A stretch of DNA of 64,000 bases from an uncultured Roseobacter sp. Its GTDB lineage: Bacteria; Pseudomonadota; Alphaproteobacteria; Rhodobacterales; Rhodobacteraceae. Positions 16,498 to 27,551 of the stretch are shown here, piece by piece. The translations under genes and the position numbers were made by a program. Location: NCBI RefSeq assembly GCF_947499265.1, contig NZ_CANMNK010000005.1:308173-372172 (forward strand). The letters run 5' to 3'. Each line of letters opens with the position of its first letter. The stretch's first letter is position 1. The notes under the pieces were generated by a model. That model worked only from the letters and a program-made list of their open reading frames with translations. It was not told where the DNA came from and ran no database searches.

Positions 16498-19400
16498 ATG
16501 AAACGCATTTTTCTGAGTTACGGACACGATCACACGGCGCTTTTCGCCGCAAAGATAAAATCTGACCTTGAAAACGCCGGGTACGAGACCTGGTTTGACG
16601 CGGAACGGCTTTGCCCGGGCGGCGATTGGGAGCGCTACATCGAGGAAGGTCTCGAGTGGGTCTCTGAACGCCCGGAGATGGGCTATTTCATCCTCCTGAT
16701 GACCCCGCATTCCGTCAGGCGACCTGATGGCTATTGCCTGAACGAACTGGCGCGGGCGATGGCCCGACAGCTCAAAATCATTCCGGTTCTGGTAGAAACA
16801 GTTGAGCCGCCGCTTTCGATCGCCCGCATTCAATGGCTTGATATGCGCGATGCGCGGCACGTCGATGAAGACGTATATCAGGTGAAATTTCAACGGCTCC
16901 TGCACGCGATCAAAACCGGCGATCTGGACTTTGCCGGCACAACACAACGTCTGATCCAACGGCTGGATCCGCTGTCTTTCCAAACCGACATTGCACGCCA
17001 TCTTGATGGGTTTACGGGCCGTACCTGGATCCTGGACGAAATCAAGGCCTGGCTGCAAGGAGACGAGCGCGCATTTTGGCTCACAGGAGGACCCGGTACG
17101 GGGAAAACTGCGCTGTCTGCCTGGCTCACGGCGCAATTACCCGAGCTTGCAGCCGTCCATTTTTGTCAGCATGGCCATGCCCGCAAGAGTGACGCGCACC
17201 GGGCCGTGACGTCTTTGGCCTATCAACTCAGCATGCGCCTGCCGGACTATCAGGCGCGGTTGAACGCTTTGCCGCTTGAAGAGATTCTGTCCGAACAAGG
17301 CGCTGAAACCCTGTTTGAAGAGTTATTCATTCAACCCTTGGCGGGGATCGCCTTGCCAGATGGCGAAAATCTTTTGATCTTGATCGATGCACTCGATGAG
17401 GCGTCTCACAACGGTGCAAACCCACTGGTCAACATTGTCGGAAGCGGCATCGAAAGAACGCCTGACTGGCTCCGGTTTCTGGTCACCAGCCGCCCGAATG
17501 AACCCGAGGTTTCATTGCCGCTTCAACACTTGTCCCCTTTTCGCCTTGAGGCGCAAAAGCCAAACGGAACGGACCTGGCGGCCTTTCTGCGGAGCAGCCT
17601 GGAGCGCATATTGGCCACGCCGCCCGCCCCGGCAACCATAGATAAAATCGAAAGCCGCTGTGAAGGGTCGTTCCTCTATGCTCTTTGGGTTTGTCGCGAA
17701 ATTGCGACCAAACGCCTTGACCTTGAGGCGACAGATGCCTTGCCTTCCGGCTTTGCAGCCATGCTTTTGCAAACGTTCAAACGCCAGTTTCCAGACATAG
17801 GGCTCTACAAATCAGCGCAACGCCCGCTCTTTGAGGTTTTGACCACGGCCCGCGAACCCATGGCCCAGTTGGAATTGGCACGGATCCTGAACTGGACCGA
17901 TTACGACGGGGATGAGATCATCGAAAGCTGCGGATCAATTCTCTTTACCGAGGGCGACAGGCTGGCGGTGTTCCACCTATCCGTTCTGGAGTGGTTGTTG
18001 GATCGAAAGAAATCCGGCCCCTATGCGGTCGCGGAAACCGCAGGGCATCGCAGGCTCGCAGACTATGGCTGTGGGCTGTTTCAACGTGATCCGGCCACGA
18101 TGACATCCTATGCCATGACGGCAACCACCCATCATCTGATGCAGGTAAACCGCATTGAAGAGGCCTGCGCGCTGTTGTTTGATTTCAGCCTGATGCAAAG
18201 GCGCGTTGCAGCGGATTTCTTAGGCTTCATCGAAGATTTGCGCATGATGCAAGGGCAGAACGACCTCACAGCCGATGATGCGAAGGCAACCGAAGATATC
18301 ATAAGCATCTTTGACATGGCCTATGGTCTGCTTTTGGCGGAACCGGATCACCTGGCCTCTCAACTGCAGGCAAGGCTGGTCAATCATGTCAGCCCAAGGC
18401 TGACGCAACTGGTCGCGCAAGCCTCGACCAGCGCCAAATCATCGATCTTGCGCGCTCTGACCCCGGCATTGCGACAAGCTGGCGATCCCCTGCGACGGGT
18501 GCTGCCCGGCACCGCCGAAAGCCTCGATAGTGATGAGGTCTTTGCCATGTCTGCGGTCGCAATGGATGAGGCACGTGGCTTGGCAATGGCAGGCGGAGAG
18601 ATGGGTGTGCTGCATGTTTGGCAGACCTCTACCGGCACCCCCCAATACAAAGAGGCGCTTGAGGACGCGTCACTTTCCTGCTCGGCCTACTGCCAGCAAA
18701 GTGGGCGATGGTTTCTGGGGGATTGGGAGGGCCGCATCACCGTCTTTGATGTCGACGCAATGACGCTGCGCACCGTCCGGGATGCATCGGGCAAGCAGGT
18801 GGTCAATATGGCGGTCTCGCGGTGCGGAACAAAGCTTGCCGCGATCATAGAAGCGAAAACGGGAGAGACCAGCGCGCTCCAAATATGGAACATTTCGGAA
18901 AAAGACCCCAAAACCATTTCTCTCACCCAAAATGCCGGGTCGCAAGCGATCAGCTTTCTGCCTGACCAACCAAAGCTCGCACTTGCCAACGACAAGACGG
19001 TCGAAATCATCGACCCCGATACGGGAGAGACGGAACCCACCGGCATCACGATCACGCAGCCCGTCGGGGAAATTTGTTTTTCGGCAGATGGCAACACGCT
19101 GGCTTTGGGCATCAATACGATGCAAATACAGTTGATATCCTGGCCAGAAGGCAGGCTGATCGGATTGCTGAACGGCGGGCCTGACGGGAAAGAGGGTTCT
19201 CATCTCTCAGGTCTCGTTTTTACAAACGCAGATGCGAACCTGCTTTCCTCAGGGTGGGATGGCGCCTTGCGGTTATGGGACACGCAGAGCTTTCGCGAAA
19301 TCGGCTCATGCCCAAACCCGTCGCAGGTCTACGGCCTGCACCTCGACCAACAGACAAACCGCGCAATCACCGGTCATAAAATCGATGGCGCGCGCATCTG

Positions 19401-20352
19401 GGACATCAAAAAACTGGTCGGTACCGATGCTGTCGAGCGACATGCCAACGGCGCGCAATTTGTCGTACCTCTCACGGCACATGGGTTGGTGGCGACAGGT
19501 GGCGCCCGCACCCCCGGTGATGCCATTCGCATCTGGAACCTGGCCGATGGGCGTTGTCTCAAAACAATCGAGATTTCGGGAGAAGTTTCAGGGCTCAGTG
19601 CCACATCCGACGGGAACGCACTCGTGGTTCTGGAAGGCGACAACATAAGGTATTTAAGGGTAGATTTTGAAGCACCTGATGGTGTTGTCAGCGTCCATGG
19701 CCACGCTCCAGAAAGTGCCGTTGGCGATTGCCCTTCACGGCTTGATGTCATCAGACTGGCAGAAACTAAACTGGTCAGCCTGCGGAGTGGGTGGCCAGCG
19801 ACAAAGCTCGTGACCTGGCAAGCGCCCAAGTGGCAGGCCGAAACCATCGCGGAATTCAAAACCGCCTATGATCCGTGCCTCGCGCTGACGACCGACGGGC
19901 AAAAATGTGCACTGGTTCTGGATGATGTGCCGGCCTTGATCCTTTATGATCTAGGTTCAGGTGACCAACGTTCGGACGTACCGTTTCCTTGGGCGACTGA
20001 TGTCACGGCCTCGGCTGTCGCGATGTCCGCTGCGGGGGGCCAGATTGCGGTTGGCACCCAAAAAGGTCACGTGCACATCATCGACAGCAACACGCGCCAA
20101 ACGACAGAACTGCGCCCCGCCGACAACGACTACATCAGCGCCCTTTGTTTTACCGAAGATGAGACACAGTTGATTGTCGGAACTTACGGTGGCCGGGTGG
20201 AAGTCTGGGACGTACCATCCTCAAAACGGCTGAGCGCCTTCTGCAATAACGACGGATGGCTGGCGGTCTGGGCGTCCAGCAAACAGCGCCGCATTGTGGC
20301 CTGCGACCTTGTCGGGGCGGTGCATTTTCTCGAAATTCCAGCTTTTGCGTGA
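16498..20352 (+). CDS. TIR-NTPase (STAND)-WD40 protein, possible immune receptor
   Basis: The 1284-residue protein has three parts. Residues 1-about 135 form a TIR-like domain (KRIFLSYGHDHTALFAAKI, then DAERLCPGGDW, with C80 and E83 in YCLNELARA at the place of the catalytic glutamate of NAD-consuming TIR domains). Residues about 170-480 form a P-loop NTPase of the NACHT/STAND kind, Walker A GGPGTGKT at 197-204 and Walker B LLILIDALDEA at 292-302. From about 520 to 680 lies a helical region, and from about 680 to the end WD40-like repeats (for example GALRLWDTQS, DAIRIWNLADG, GRVEVWDVPSS). Such effector-switch-sensor proteins act in phage defence or signalling; whether this one does is inference. 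Low spontaneous similarity between blades suggests an old propeller. It stands alone. Confidence 0.82.
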   Translation: MKRIFLSYGHDHTALFAAKIKSDLENAGYETWFDAERLCPGGDWERYIEEGLEWVSERPEMGYFILLMTPHSVRRPDGYCLNELARAMARQLKIIPVLVETVEPPLSIARIQWLDMRDARHVDEDVYQVKFQRLLHAIKTGDLDFAGTTQRLIQRLDPLSFQTDIARHLDGFTGRTWILDEIKAWLQGDERAFWLTGGPGTGKTALSAWLTAQLPELAAVHFCQHGHARKSDAHRAVTSLAYQLSMRLPDYQARLNALPLEEILSEQGAETLFEELFIQPLAGIALPDGENLLILIDALDEASHNGANPLVNIVGSGIERTPDWLRFLVTSRPNEPEVSLPLQHLSPFRLEAQKPNGTDLAAFLRSSLERILATPPAPATIDKIESRCEGSFLYALWVCREIATKRLDLEATDALPSGFAAMLLQTFKRQFPDIGLYKSAQRPLFEVLTTAREPMAQLELARILNWTDYDGDEIIESCGSILFTEGDRLAVFHLSVLEWLLDRKKSGPYAVAETAGHRRLADYGCGLFQRDPATMTSYAMTATTHHLMQVNRIEEACALLFDFSLMQRRVAADFLGFIEDLRMMQGQNDLTADDAKATEDIISIFDMAYGLLLAEPDHLASQLQARLVNHVSPRLTQLVAQASTSAKSSILRALTPALRQAGDPLRRVLPGTAESLDSDEVFAMSAVAMDEARGLAMAGGEMGVLHVWQTSTGTPQYKEALEDASLSCSAYCQQSGRWFLGDWEGRITVFDVDAMTLRTVRDASGKQVVNMAVSRCGTKLAAIIEAKTGETSALQIWNISEKDPKTISLTQNAGSQAISFLPDQPKLALANDKTVEIIDPDTGETEPTGITITQPVGEICFSADGNTLALGINTMQIQLISWPEGRLIGLLNGGPDGKEGSHLSGLVFTNADANLLSSGWDGALRLWDTQSFREIGSCPNPSQVYGLHLDQQTNRAITGHKIDGARIWDIKKLVGTDAVERHANGAQFVVPLTAHGLVATGGARTPGDAIRIWNLADGRCLKTIEISGEVSGLSATSDGNALVVLEGDNIRYLRVDFEAPDGVVSVHGHAPESAVGDCPSRLDVIRLAETKLVSLRSGWPATKLVTWQAPKWQAETIAEFKTAYDPCLALTTDGQKCALVLDDVPALILYDLGSGDQRSDVPFPWATDVTASAVAMSAAGGQIAVGTQKGHVHIIDSNTRQTTELRPADNDYISALCFTEDETQLIVGTYGGRVEVWDVPSSKRLSAFCNNDGWLAVWASSKQRRIVACDLVGAVHFLEIPAFA

Positions 20353-20577
20353 GGCTTCGGTCGCCTTGACGATTTACCGCCCCGAATAGCAGAGCGTTGA
20401 AAGATCCAAGACAGCGCGCGGGTGCTCTGTGTAACCGAGTGGCCACGTTCTCTCACAAAGCTTTCAGAGTTTTCTCAGAACTTCATCAGGATTGACGAGG
20501 ACCGCTTCGATAATCCGTCAGCGCCGGACGCAGGTAAATCGCCGCATCCGGCCCAGGAAATATCAAAGGAAAGTAAA

Positions 20578-21240
20578 ATGCCCCTCGCCATAAACAGTAT
20601 CGCACCAGATTTCAGCGCGCAAAGCACGCAAGGCCCCATCGATTTCTACGATTGGGTCGGAGACAGCTGGTGCATGTTCTTTTCGCATCCAAAGGATTTC
20701 ACGCCCGTTTGCACCACTGAAATGGGTGCTGTTGCCCAGATGAAGCCGGATTTTGACCGCCGCGATGTGAAACTGCTCGCCTTGTCGATTGATACCGTTG
20801 AAGACCACACCCGCTGGTCGGATGACATCGAAACCGCCTGTGACATCGCTCCGAACTATCCGATGATCGCGGATACCCATCTGGAGATTGCAAAACTCTA
20901 CGACATGCTGCCAGCGAAGGCCGGTGACACATCGGAGGGCAGGACCGCCGCCGATAATGCAACCGCGCGCACCGTCTTCGTGATCGGACCGGACAAAAAG
21001 ATCAAGATGACGATCTCTTACCCGATGACCACGGGGCGCGATTTCACCGAAGTGCTCCGCGCCATCGACAGCCTGCAATTGATGGCCCGCCATCAATTGG
21101 CGACACCGGCCAACTGGAAACACGGCGAGGATCTGGTGATCGCCCCCTCAGTTTCCAATGAGGAAGCGCAGGCGCGTTTTCCGAACGGATGGAAAACCCC
21201 TTTGCCATATTTGCGGCTCGTACGCGCGCTGCAGACCTGA
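20578..21240 (+). CDS. 1-Cys peroxiredoxin (Prx6 type)
   Basis: The 220-residue protein has the peroxidatic motif FSHPKDFTPVCTTEMG with the active cysteine near residue 47, and the long C-terminal domain of the Prx6 subfamily (ARTVFVIGPDKKIKMTISYPMTTGR). It reduces hydrogen peroxide or organic hydroperoxides. I chose the ATG at 20578, which follows the ribosome binding site AAGGAAAG; the frame is open from 20422 but the added residues do not belong to the family. A sulfurtransferase gene follows after 21 bases on the same strand, perhaps co-transcribed. Confidence 0.92.
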   Translation: MPLAINSIAPDFSAQSTQGPIDFYDWVGDSWCMFFSHPKDFTPVCTTEMGAVAQMKPDFDRRDVKLLALSIDTVEDHTRWSDDIETACDIAPNYPMIADTHLEIAKLYDMLPAKAGDTSEGRTAADNATARTVFVIGPDKKIKMTISYPMTTGRDFTEVLRAIDSLQLMARHQLATPANWKHGEDLVIAPSVSNEEAQARFPNGWKTPLPYLRLVRALQT

Positions 21241-21261
21241 TTTATTTTGAAAGGAAATTTC

Positions 21262-22176
21262 GTGAAACAGGAACTTACACGCCGAAGTTTTGCAATCTTG
21301 TCATTCGCCGCAGCCACCGTGCTGCCCCATCTGCCCGCAGCGGACACCGTTACCGAAGGCTACGTAAATCCTCATTTGCTTGTCGAGCCCAATGAATTGA
21401 TCGGTGCCGTTTCCGCGATGACCCCATCGCAGGCTGAGGGCACGGCAACAGCAATCGTTGTGATCGACGTGCGCAAAAAAGACGCCTACGATGCAGGGCA
21501 CATCCCCGGCGCGCGGCATCTTGATCCCAACGCCGTTGTTGCAGCGAACAGTCCTATCAGCGGGTCGCTCAAGACAATCCCCGAGCTTGAACGATTGCTG
21601 AGCAGGCTGGGCATTTCAGCGGACCACCGGGTTGTCCTCTATGATAATCGCGGTGGGTTTCATGCAGCACGGATGTTCTGGCTGCTGGAATACCTTGGTC
21701 ACCAGAACGTCGCGCTCCTGAACGGAGGATATGATGCATGGCGCGTGATCGACGGCCCCACAACCAAAATCCGGTTTCATCACGCTCGGGCACGGTTTCA
21801 GGCCGCGCCGAGCCCCCGGCGGTTTGCCAGTGCGGATTACGTGTTGAGACATCGCTCCGAACCCAGCGAAAAGCTGATCGATGTGCGCCCGACCAAAATG
21901 TATGCCGATGGGCATATTCCCTGGGCCATCAACATCCCTTGGGCGCAAAACCTTGGTGAGGGCAATCGTTTTCTGTCGGCAGAAAAGCTGCGCAAAAACT
22001 TCGAAGCGCAGGGGATCACGACGGACGATAGTGTGACACTACACTGCCAGGTTGGTCTGGCCTCTGCACATAGCTATGTGGCGCTGCGCCTGCTCGGCTA
22101 CCCCCGGGTGCGGGTCTATCATCGGTCCTGGGCGGAATGGGGGAGCGACCCATCCTTGCCAAAAGTCTCATCGTAA
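21262..22176 (+). CDS. Exported two-domain sulfurtransferase (rhodanese)
   Basis: The protein of about 304 residues begins with a twin-arginine-like signal (ELTRRSFAILSFAAATVLPHLPAA) and then has two rhodanese domains. The first has DVRKKDAYDAGHIPGARHLD and lacks a catalytic cysteine; the second has DVRPTKMYADGHIPWAINIP and the loop LHCQVGLAS with the likely active cysteine. This is the layout of thiosulfate or mercaptopyruvate sulfurtransferases. Export by Tat is inferred from the N-terminus. The start is GTG at 21262 with AAAGGAAA upstream; a TTG at 21247 also opens the frame. Its substrate is not fixed by the sequence. Confidence 0.85.
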   Translation: MKQELTRRSFAILSFAAATVLPHLPAADTVTEGYVNPHLLVEPNELIGAVSAMTPSQAEGTATAIVVIDVRKKDAYDAGHIPGARHLDPNAVVAANSPISGSLKTIPELERLLSRLGISADHRVVLYDNRGGFHAARMFWLLEYLGHQNVALLNGGYDAWRVIDGPTTKIRFHHARARFQAAPSPRRFASADYVLRHRSEPSEKLIDVRPTKMYADGHIPWAINIPWAQNLGEGNRFLSAEKLRKNFEAQGITTDDSVTLHCQVGLASAHSYVALRLLGYPRVRVYHRSWAEWGSDPSLPKVSS

Positions 22177-22556
22177 CCAAAGGGCGCCGCAACCCCATAG
22201 AAAAGCGCGGCGCCCCTTCGCCTTGCGGCGGAAATGCGCGTTTTCTGGACCCAGTGAGCGCCACTCACATGTCCGGAAATCGCATCAAACCCAGGTTGAG
22301 ACAGAGACGTCTCACCAACATGACCACTGGTCATCGCCAGCTTTTTCGCGTCACGTGAAAGCCGTTCTCTATCCCTTTACACAGAATGTCGCGGTGTCAC
22401 CTTCAGGCGTTGAAGACCCCCGGATCGACGCCTCTCAGCAAAATGTGAACACGTAACGGATTCCCAAATGGACATTAATCAACTAAAACAACCGAATTAT
22501 TTTTATGATTTCAGCCGGTCAAGAATGGACTGGTATTTTAGAAGGGTCACTTTTCC
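22177..22556. other. 380-base gap with a GC-rich inverted repeat
   Basis: No convincing gene lies here. Just after the sulfurtransferase stop, GGGCGCCGC (near 22184) and GCGGCGCCC (near 22206) can form a 9-bp stem, possibly a terminator without a T run. The last 80 bases before the next gene are AT-rich and probably carry its promoter. Confidence 0.4.
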
Positions 22557-24089
22557 ATGGCCGGGGTTTTGCCAGAAACGGCATTCGATGCGAATGCGCG
22601 CACCATTTCACTAAACGGTGTCGAGACGAGACTAACACCCAAATCCGCCACCGTGCTATCGATCCTTCTCGCCGCAAATGGGCGTGTTGTCAGCCGTCAG
22701 GAACTGCTGGATCGGGTGTGGCCCGACGTTGCCGTTGTAGATGAAGTCCTGACGCAGGCCATTGCCGAGCTGAGACGCGCGTTGGGCGACAACGCCCGCC
22801 AACCGCAGTATATCGAGACGGTTGCAAAATCCGGGTACCGCCTTTTGGGACAGCTGCAAAGCACGGCGCCCGCGCAAAAAACCGACCCAGACGCGCCTGA
22901 ACTTGAATGCTCATTTCAGCACCCCTCGCTGGTTGTCGTGCCCTTTGAGGCAATCTCAACCGACACGTCGACCACCCTCTTGAGCAAAGGGCTCACGCGG
23001 GATCTTGCGGCCAGTCTTGCCAAATCCAGGTGGCTCTTTGTGTCCGCCTTTGCCAGTGCCACAGCGTCCGAAGTCGCCCATGTCGAACCTCTCAAGGTGG
23101 CAGAGGCGCTGCATGTGCGTTACGCGCTTTGGGGATCGGTGATCATCTCCGGAAATCGCATGCGCGTCATGGCGCGGCTATGTGACCGCAAAACAGCAAG
23201 CCTGCTTTGGGCGGAGCATTTTGAGCGCCCCATATCGGATCTGTTCGATGTTTTGGACGAGATCGGTCAGGAGATTGCCAAATGCGTGGAAGCGGTCATC
23301 GAAGCACAATTGCGCCGCATCGCGCGCCTGACGCCGATCAAGGATCTGGATGCCTGGGGTCTTTACCACCGCGCGTCGGGCCACAGGTTTGCCGCCGCGC
23401 GGGAAACGATCACGGAGCTGTCCGAATTGTTGGCCATGGCGCGCGCGCTTGAGCCTTCGTCGGCGCGCATTGCCGCGGCTCAGGCGACGCTGCAGTTCCG
23501 CAAAGAAATGCTGCTGACTCGGCCAACCGAACCACCGCGGTTGGTTTTGGCCCCGGATATGGCCCGCGCGGCCATTGAGTTGGACGAATTTGACCCCGAT
23601 GCGATGACCGCGCTCGGATCTACGCTGATCGTGTCGGGCTGCCGCGACGAGGGGATGTTCTGGATGAGCCAGGCCTGCCGTCATAACCCCAATTCGGTAA
23701 ACGCCCGCAACCTGCTGGCCTGGACCTGCCTGATCGCGGGCCACAAAGAAGAGGCGATGACACATGCAGCCTATGCAAACCGGATCAGCCCCCTTGATCC
23801 GGTGGGCTACAGTTTTCATTGCGTCATGGCCCAATCTCTCGCGTTAAGCGGAAATGTGAAGGCCGCGATGGTGCACAGCGAACGGGCGGCATCGCACCGA
23901 AACGCCAATGTTCAGGTCTACGCTGTCGCAGCGCTTTGCGCCCTTCTTGCGGATCGCGGGGATATTGCAGTGCAACATCTGGCGCGGGTGCGGGATGTCA
24001 CCCCAGACTTTTCAGCGGAGACGTTTTTGAAGTGGTTTCCGTTTTCAGGATCGGAAAGCGGCCTGATCCGGGAGACGCTTGCGGCCTAG
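22557..24089 (+). CDS. CadC-type transcriptional regulator with TPR-like region
   Basis: The 510-residue protein starts with an OmpR/CadC winged-helix DNA-binding domain (about 10-100: LTPKSATVLSILLAANGRVV, VDEVLTQAIAELRRALGD and YIETVAKSGYRLL). It then has a domain seen in adenylate-cyclase-linked and CadC-like proteins (LVVVPFEAIS..., YALWGSVIISGNRMRVMARL), where a low-molecular ligand may bind, and ends in helical repeats that resemble TPRs. No clear membrane helix is visible between the parts, unlike CadC itself. Target genes are unknown; it stands between the sulfurtransferase and the pca genes, and is transcribed towards the latter. Confidence 0.8.
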   Translation: MAGVLPETAFDANARTISLNGVETRLTPKSATVLSILLAANGRVVSRQELLDRVWPDVAVVDEVLTQAIAELRRALGDNARQPQYIETVAKSGYRLLGQLQSTAPAQKTDPDAPELECSFQHPSLVVVPFEAISTDTSTTLLSKGLTRDLAASLAKSRWLFVSAFASATASEVAHVEPLKVAEALHVRYALWGSVIISGNRMRVMARLCDRKTASLLWAEHFERPISDLFDVLDEIGQEIAKCVEAVIEAQLRRIARLTPIKDLDAWGLYHRASGHRFAAARETITELSELLAMARALEPSSARIAAAQATLQFRKEMLLTRPTEPPRLVLAPDMARAAIELDEFDPDAMTALGSTLIVSGCRDEGMFWMSQACRHNPNSVNARNLLAWTCLIAGHKEEAMTHAAYANRISPLDPVGYSFHCVMAQSLALSGNVKAAMVHSERAASHRNANVQVYAVAALCALLADRGDIAVQHLARVRDVTPDFSAETFLKWFPFSGSESGLIRETLAA

Positions 24090-24126
24090 ACGCCGTGACG
24101 CCGCCAACACCTATCGCGTCATGGGG

Positions 24127-24531
24127 TCAGCCCTGCCCTTCGGTTTCGCCGCGTACTGATCGTTCCATCTCTTCAAAGGTTTCTCTGGCCAGCCTCAAGG
24201 CATGATTGGCGCGCGGCACACCGGCATAGATTGCGACATGCTGGAAGGCTTCCAACACATCCGTCTTGCTGGCACCGGTACGGGCGGTGGCGCGGATATG
24301 CATCGGGATTTCGTCAAAGTTGCCCAGCGCCGCCAAGAGGGCCAGCGTCAGCATCGACCGTTCGCGCGGCGTGATGGCATCGCTGGCCCAGACATTGCCC
24401 CATGCGCTTTCGGTGATAAGATCCTGGAATGGCGCGTCGAACGGCGTCTTGCCCGCTTCGGCGCGGTCGACATGGGCGTCTCCCAGTACCTTGCGCCGCA
24501 CGGCATCACCCGCTTTCAATCGATCAGACAT
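24127..24531 (-). CDS. pcaC: 4-carboxymuconolactone decarboxylase
   Basis: The 134-residue protein has the length of PcaC and the family features WGNVWASDAITPRERSMLTLALLAALG and the catalytic-region stretch VAIYAGVPRANHALRLA. It decarboxylates 4-carboxymuconolactone in the protocatechuate branch of the beta-ketoadipate pathway. Ribosome binding site AGGAGG lies seven bases before the ATG. It follows pobA on the same strand after 84 bases, so both are probably expressed together. The other pca genes (pcaH, pcaG, pcaB, pcaD) are not in the window. Confidence 0.92.
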   Translation of the reverse strand: MSDRLKAGDAVRRKVLGDAHVDRAEAGKTPFDAPFQDLITESAWGNVWASDAITPRERSMLTLALLAALGNFDEIPMHIRATARTGASKTDVLEAFQHVAIYAGVPRANHALRLARETFEEMERSVRGETEGQG

Positions 24532-24615
24532 CCTGTGTCCTCCTGGCCAGTATAACGGTGTCGTGGCGCGCGCCGAGGACCGCCGACAAATGTCGCTTTG
24601 ATGCGCTGCCCTGCA

Positions 24616-25821
<1,206 letters not shown>

Positions 25822-25875
25822 TTAGCAATAAAAATGAGTATTCAGATATTTAACTTACCGGTTTTGGAAACTATT

Positions 25876-26808
25876 ATGGATCGGCGCATCAAGTATCGCC
25901 ATATAGAGGCCTTTGTCGAAATCGCGCGCGAGGGCAGCCTGAAACACGCCGCGCGGAAATTATTTCTGACCCAGCCCGCAATCTCCAAAACGCTCAAAGA
26001 GCTGGAAGGTATCCTGGGCACCACGCTGATGCGCCGCAACCGGGGTGGTGTGACATTGACCAGACAGGGTGCGGTCTTTCTGCATTTTGCACAAATGTCA
26101 TTGGCCAGTCTGCAGCAGGGCCTCAACGGGTTGGAAACCGCGGATCATGCGCTCAAGGAACGGCTGAATGTCGGTGCATTGCCTAGCGTCGCGGCCACGC
26201 TGATGCCGGAGGTTGTGACCGAGTTTTCCCATCTCGCGCCGAACGGGATGCTGCGCGTTCTGGATGGCCCGCATGACTATCTTGTCGACCGATTGCGCTT
26301 GGGTGCGCTTGATCTGGTCATCGGCCGTCTGGGCGATCCCGACACGATGCAGGGCCTGACCTTCACACAGCTTTATACCGAACAGGTTGTCTTTGTCGTC
26401 CGCGCGGGCCACCCGCTGTTGGCAAGCCCGGACGTCCAGCGCATTATCGACTATCCGGTGATCTCCCCGCCACCAGCTGCGGCCATTGCCCCAACCGTCG
26501 AGCGCTTTTTGATCGCACATGGCATCGGGGAGTTTCCGAACAAGATTGAAACAGTCTCCGGCGCATTGGGCCGTGCGTATACGCGACATTCGGATGCGGT
26601 CTGGATTATTTCCGGTGGCGTTGTGGCGAATGAACTGGCGGATGGTCTGCTGGTGCAATTGCCGTTTGATACTGCCATGACGCGTGGCCCTGTCGGGCTG
26701 ACGTCCCGTGCAGACGGGCCTGACATGCGGGTCCAGCACGTGTTCCGTCTCGCCGTGCAGACCGTTTTGGACCGAAACGATCTGGCAATACGTGCCGAGG
26801 GGAATTGA
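25876..26808 (+). CDS. pcaQ: LysR-type regulator, PcaQ-like
   Basis: The 310-residue protein has an N-terminal helix-turn-helix (FVEIAREGSLKHAARKLFLTQPAISKTLKELEG, here residues about 12-44) and the LysR effector domain. MDRRIKYRHIEAFVEIAR at the start resembles PcaQ, the activator of protocatechuate genes in rhizobia and roseobacters. It is divergent from pobA with 90 bases between the starts, so it probably controls pobA and pcaC in response to a pathway metabolite. An ATG at 25834 would add 14 residues. PobR is the alternative name; sequence favours PcaQ. Confidence 0.82.
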   Translation: MDRRIKYRHIEAFVEIAREGSLKHAARKLFLTQPAISKTLKELEGILGTTLMRRNRGGVTLTRQGAVFLHFAQMSLASLQQGLNGLETADHALKERLNVGALPSVAATLMPEVVTEFSHLAPNGMLRVLDGPHDYLVDRLRLGALDLVIGRLGDPDTMQGLTFTQLYTEQVVFVVRAGHPLLASPDVQRIIDYPVISPPPAAAIAPTVERFLIAHGIGEFPNKIETVSGALGRAYTRHSDAVWIISGGVVANELADGLLVQLPFDTAMTRGPVGLTSRADGPDMRVQHVFRLAVQTVLDRNDLAIRAEGN

Positions 26809-26951
26809 CGGCGTTTTCGCTCCACGCATCCTGCAACTCTTCGTAAACCGAATAATGCCTATGCGTTGAAGATCATATTTGCACGGATTTTGAGCAGCTT
26901 ACGCCGCGCAGGGGGCAATCCGCTTCTGATCCCTGTCACAGGCAACCATGG

Positions 26952-27551
26952 ATGCTACGCAACCACATGCGCGAAGACCTCAGCATCCTTGTGGTGGAAG
27001 ATAACCCCGAAAAAGCATCCCAGATCACCCAGGCCCTGAATGCGGCAGGGTGGTCGGACGTGCATGCTTTGGGGCAAACCGCCCGGCTGGATCAGGCGAT
27101 CAAATCACGTCAACCTGATATCGTTTTGATCGATCTGGCCAACCCGGACCGGGACACGCTGGAACACCTCAGCCAGGTCTCCGACACCAAAGCCCGCGCC
27201 GTTGCCATGTTTGTCGATCACACCGACCCCGACCTGACGCAAGCGGCCCTCACCGCGGGCGTCAGCGCCTATGTCGTCGACGGGCTGCAAATGAACCGGA
27301 TCAGGCCGGTGATCGAAACCGCCATCGCACGGTTTCAGATCATGAAACAGATGCAATCCGAACTCGACGCCGCAAAACGTGCGCTGGAGGATCGCAAGAC
27401 CATTGACCGGGCCAAGGGCATTGTGATGCGCCGCCGCGGCCTGTCGGAGGATGAAGCCTATAAGCTGATGCGCAAGACGGCGATGGATCAGGGGCGTAAG
27501 GTGATTGATGTGGCCCAGGCGCTGGTCACCGCGGCGGACCTGCTGTCATGA
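26952..27551 (+). CDS. nasT: NasT-type ANTAR antiterminator
   Basis: The 199-residue protein has a response-regulator-like receiver part (ILVVEDNPEKASQITQAL, IVLIDLANPDRDTLE) and a C-terminal ANTAR RNA-binding domain (about 145-195: RKTIDRAKGIVMRRRGLSEDEAYKLMRKTAMDQGRKV in part). NasT binds paired hexaloop hairpins in the leader of nitrate assimilation transcripts and prevents termination. It is held inactive by NasS, the next gene, whose start overlaps its stop. The matching hairpins and terminator are present upstream of nrtA. The start could also be the ATG at 26967. Confidence 0.92.
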   Translation: MLRNHMREDLSILVVEDNPEKASQITQALNAAGWSDVHALGQTARLDQAIKSRQPDIVLIDLANPDRDTLEHLSQVSDTKARAVAMFVDHTDPDLTQAALTAGVSAYVVDGLQMNRIRPVIETAIARFQIMKQMQSELDAAKRALEDRKTIDRAKGIVMRRRGLSEDEAYKLMRKTAMDQGRKVIDVAQALVTAADLLS

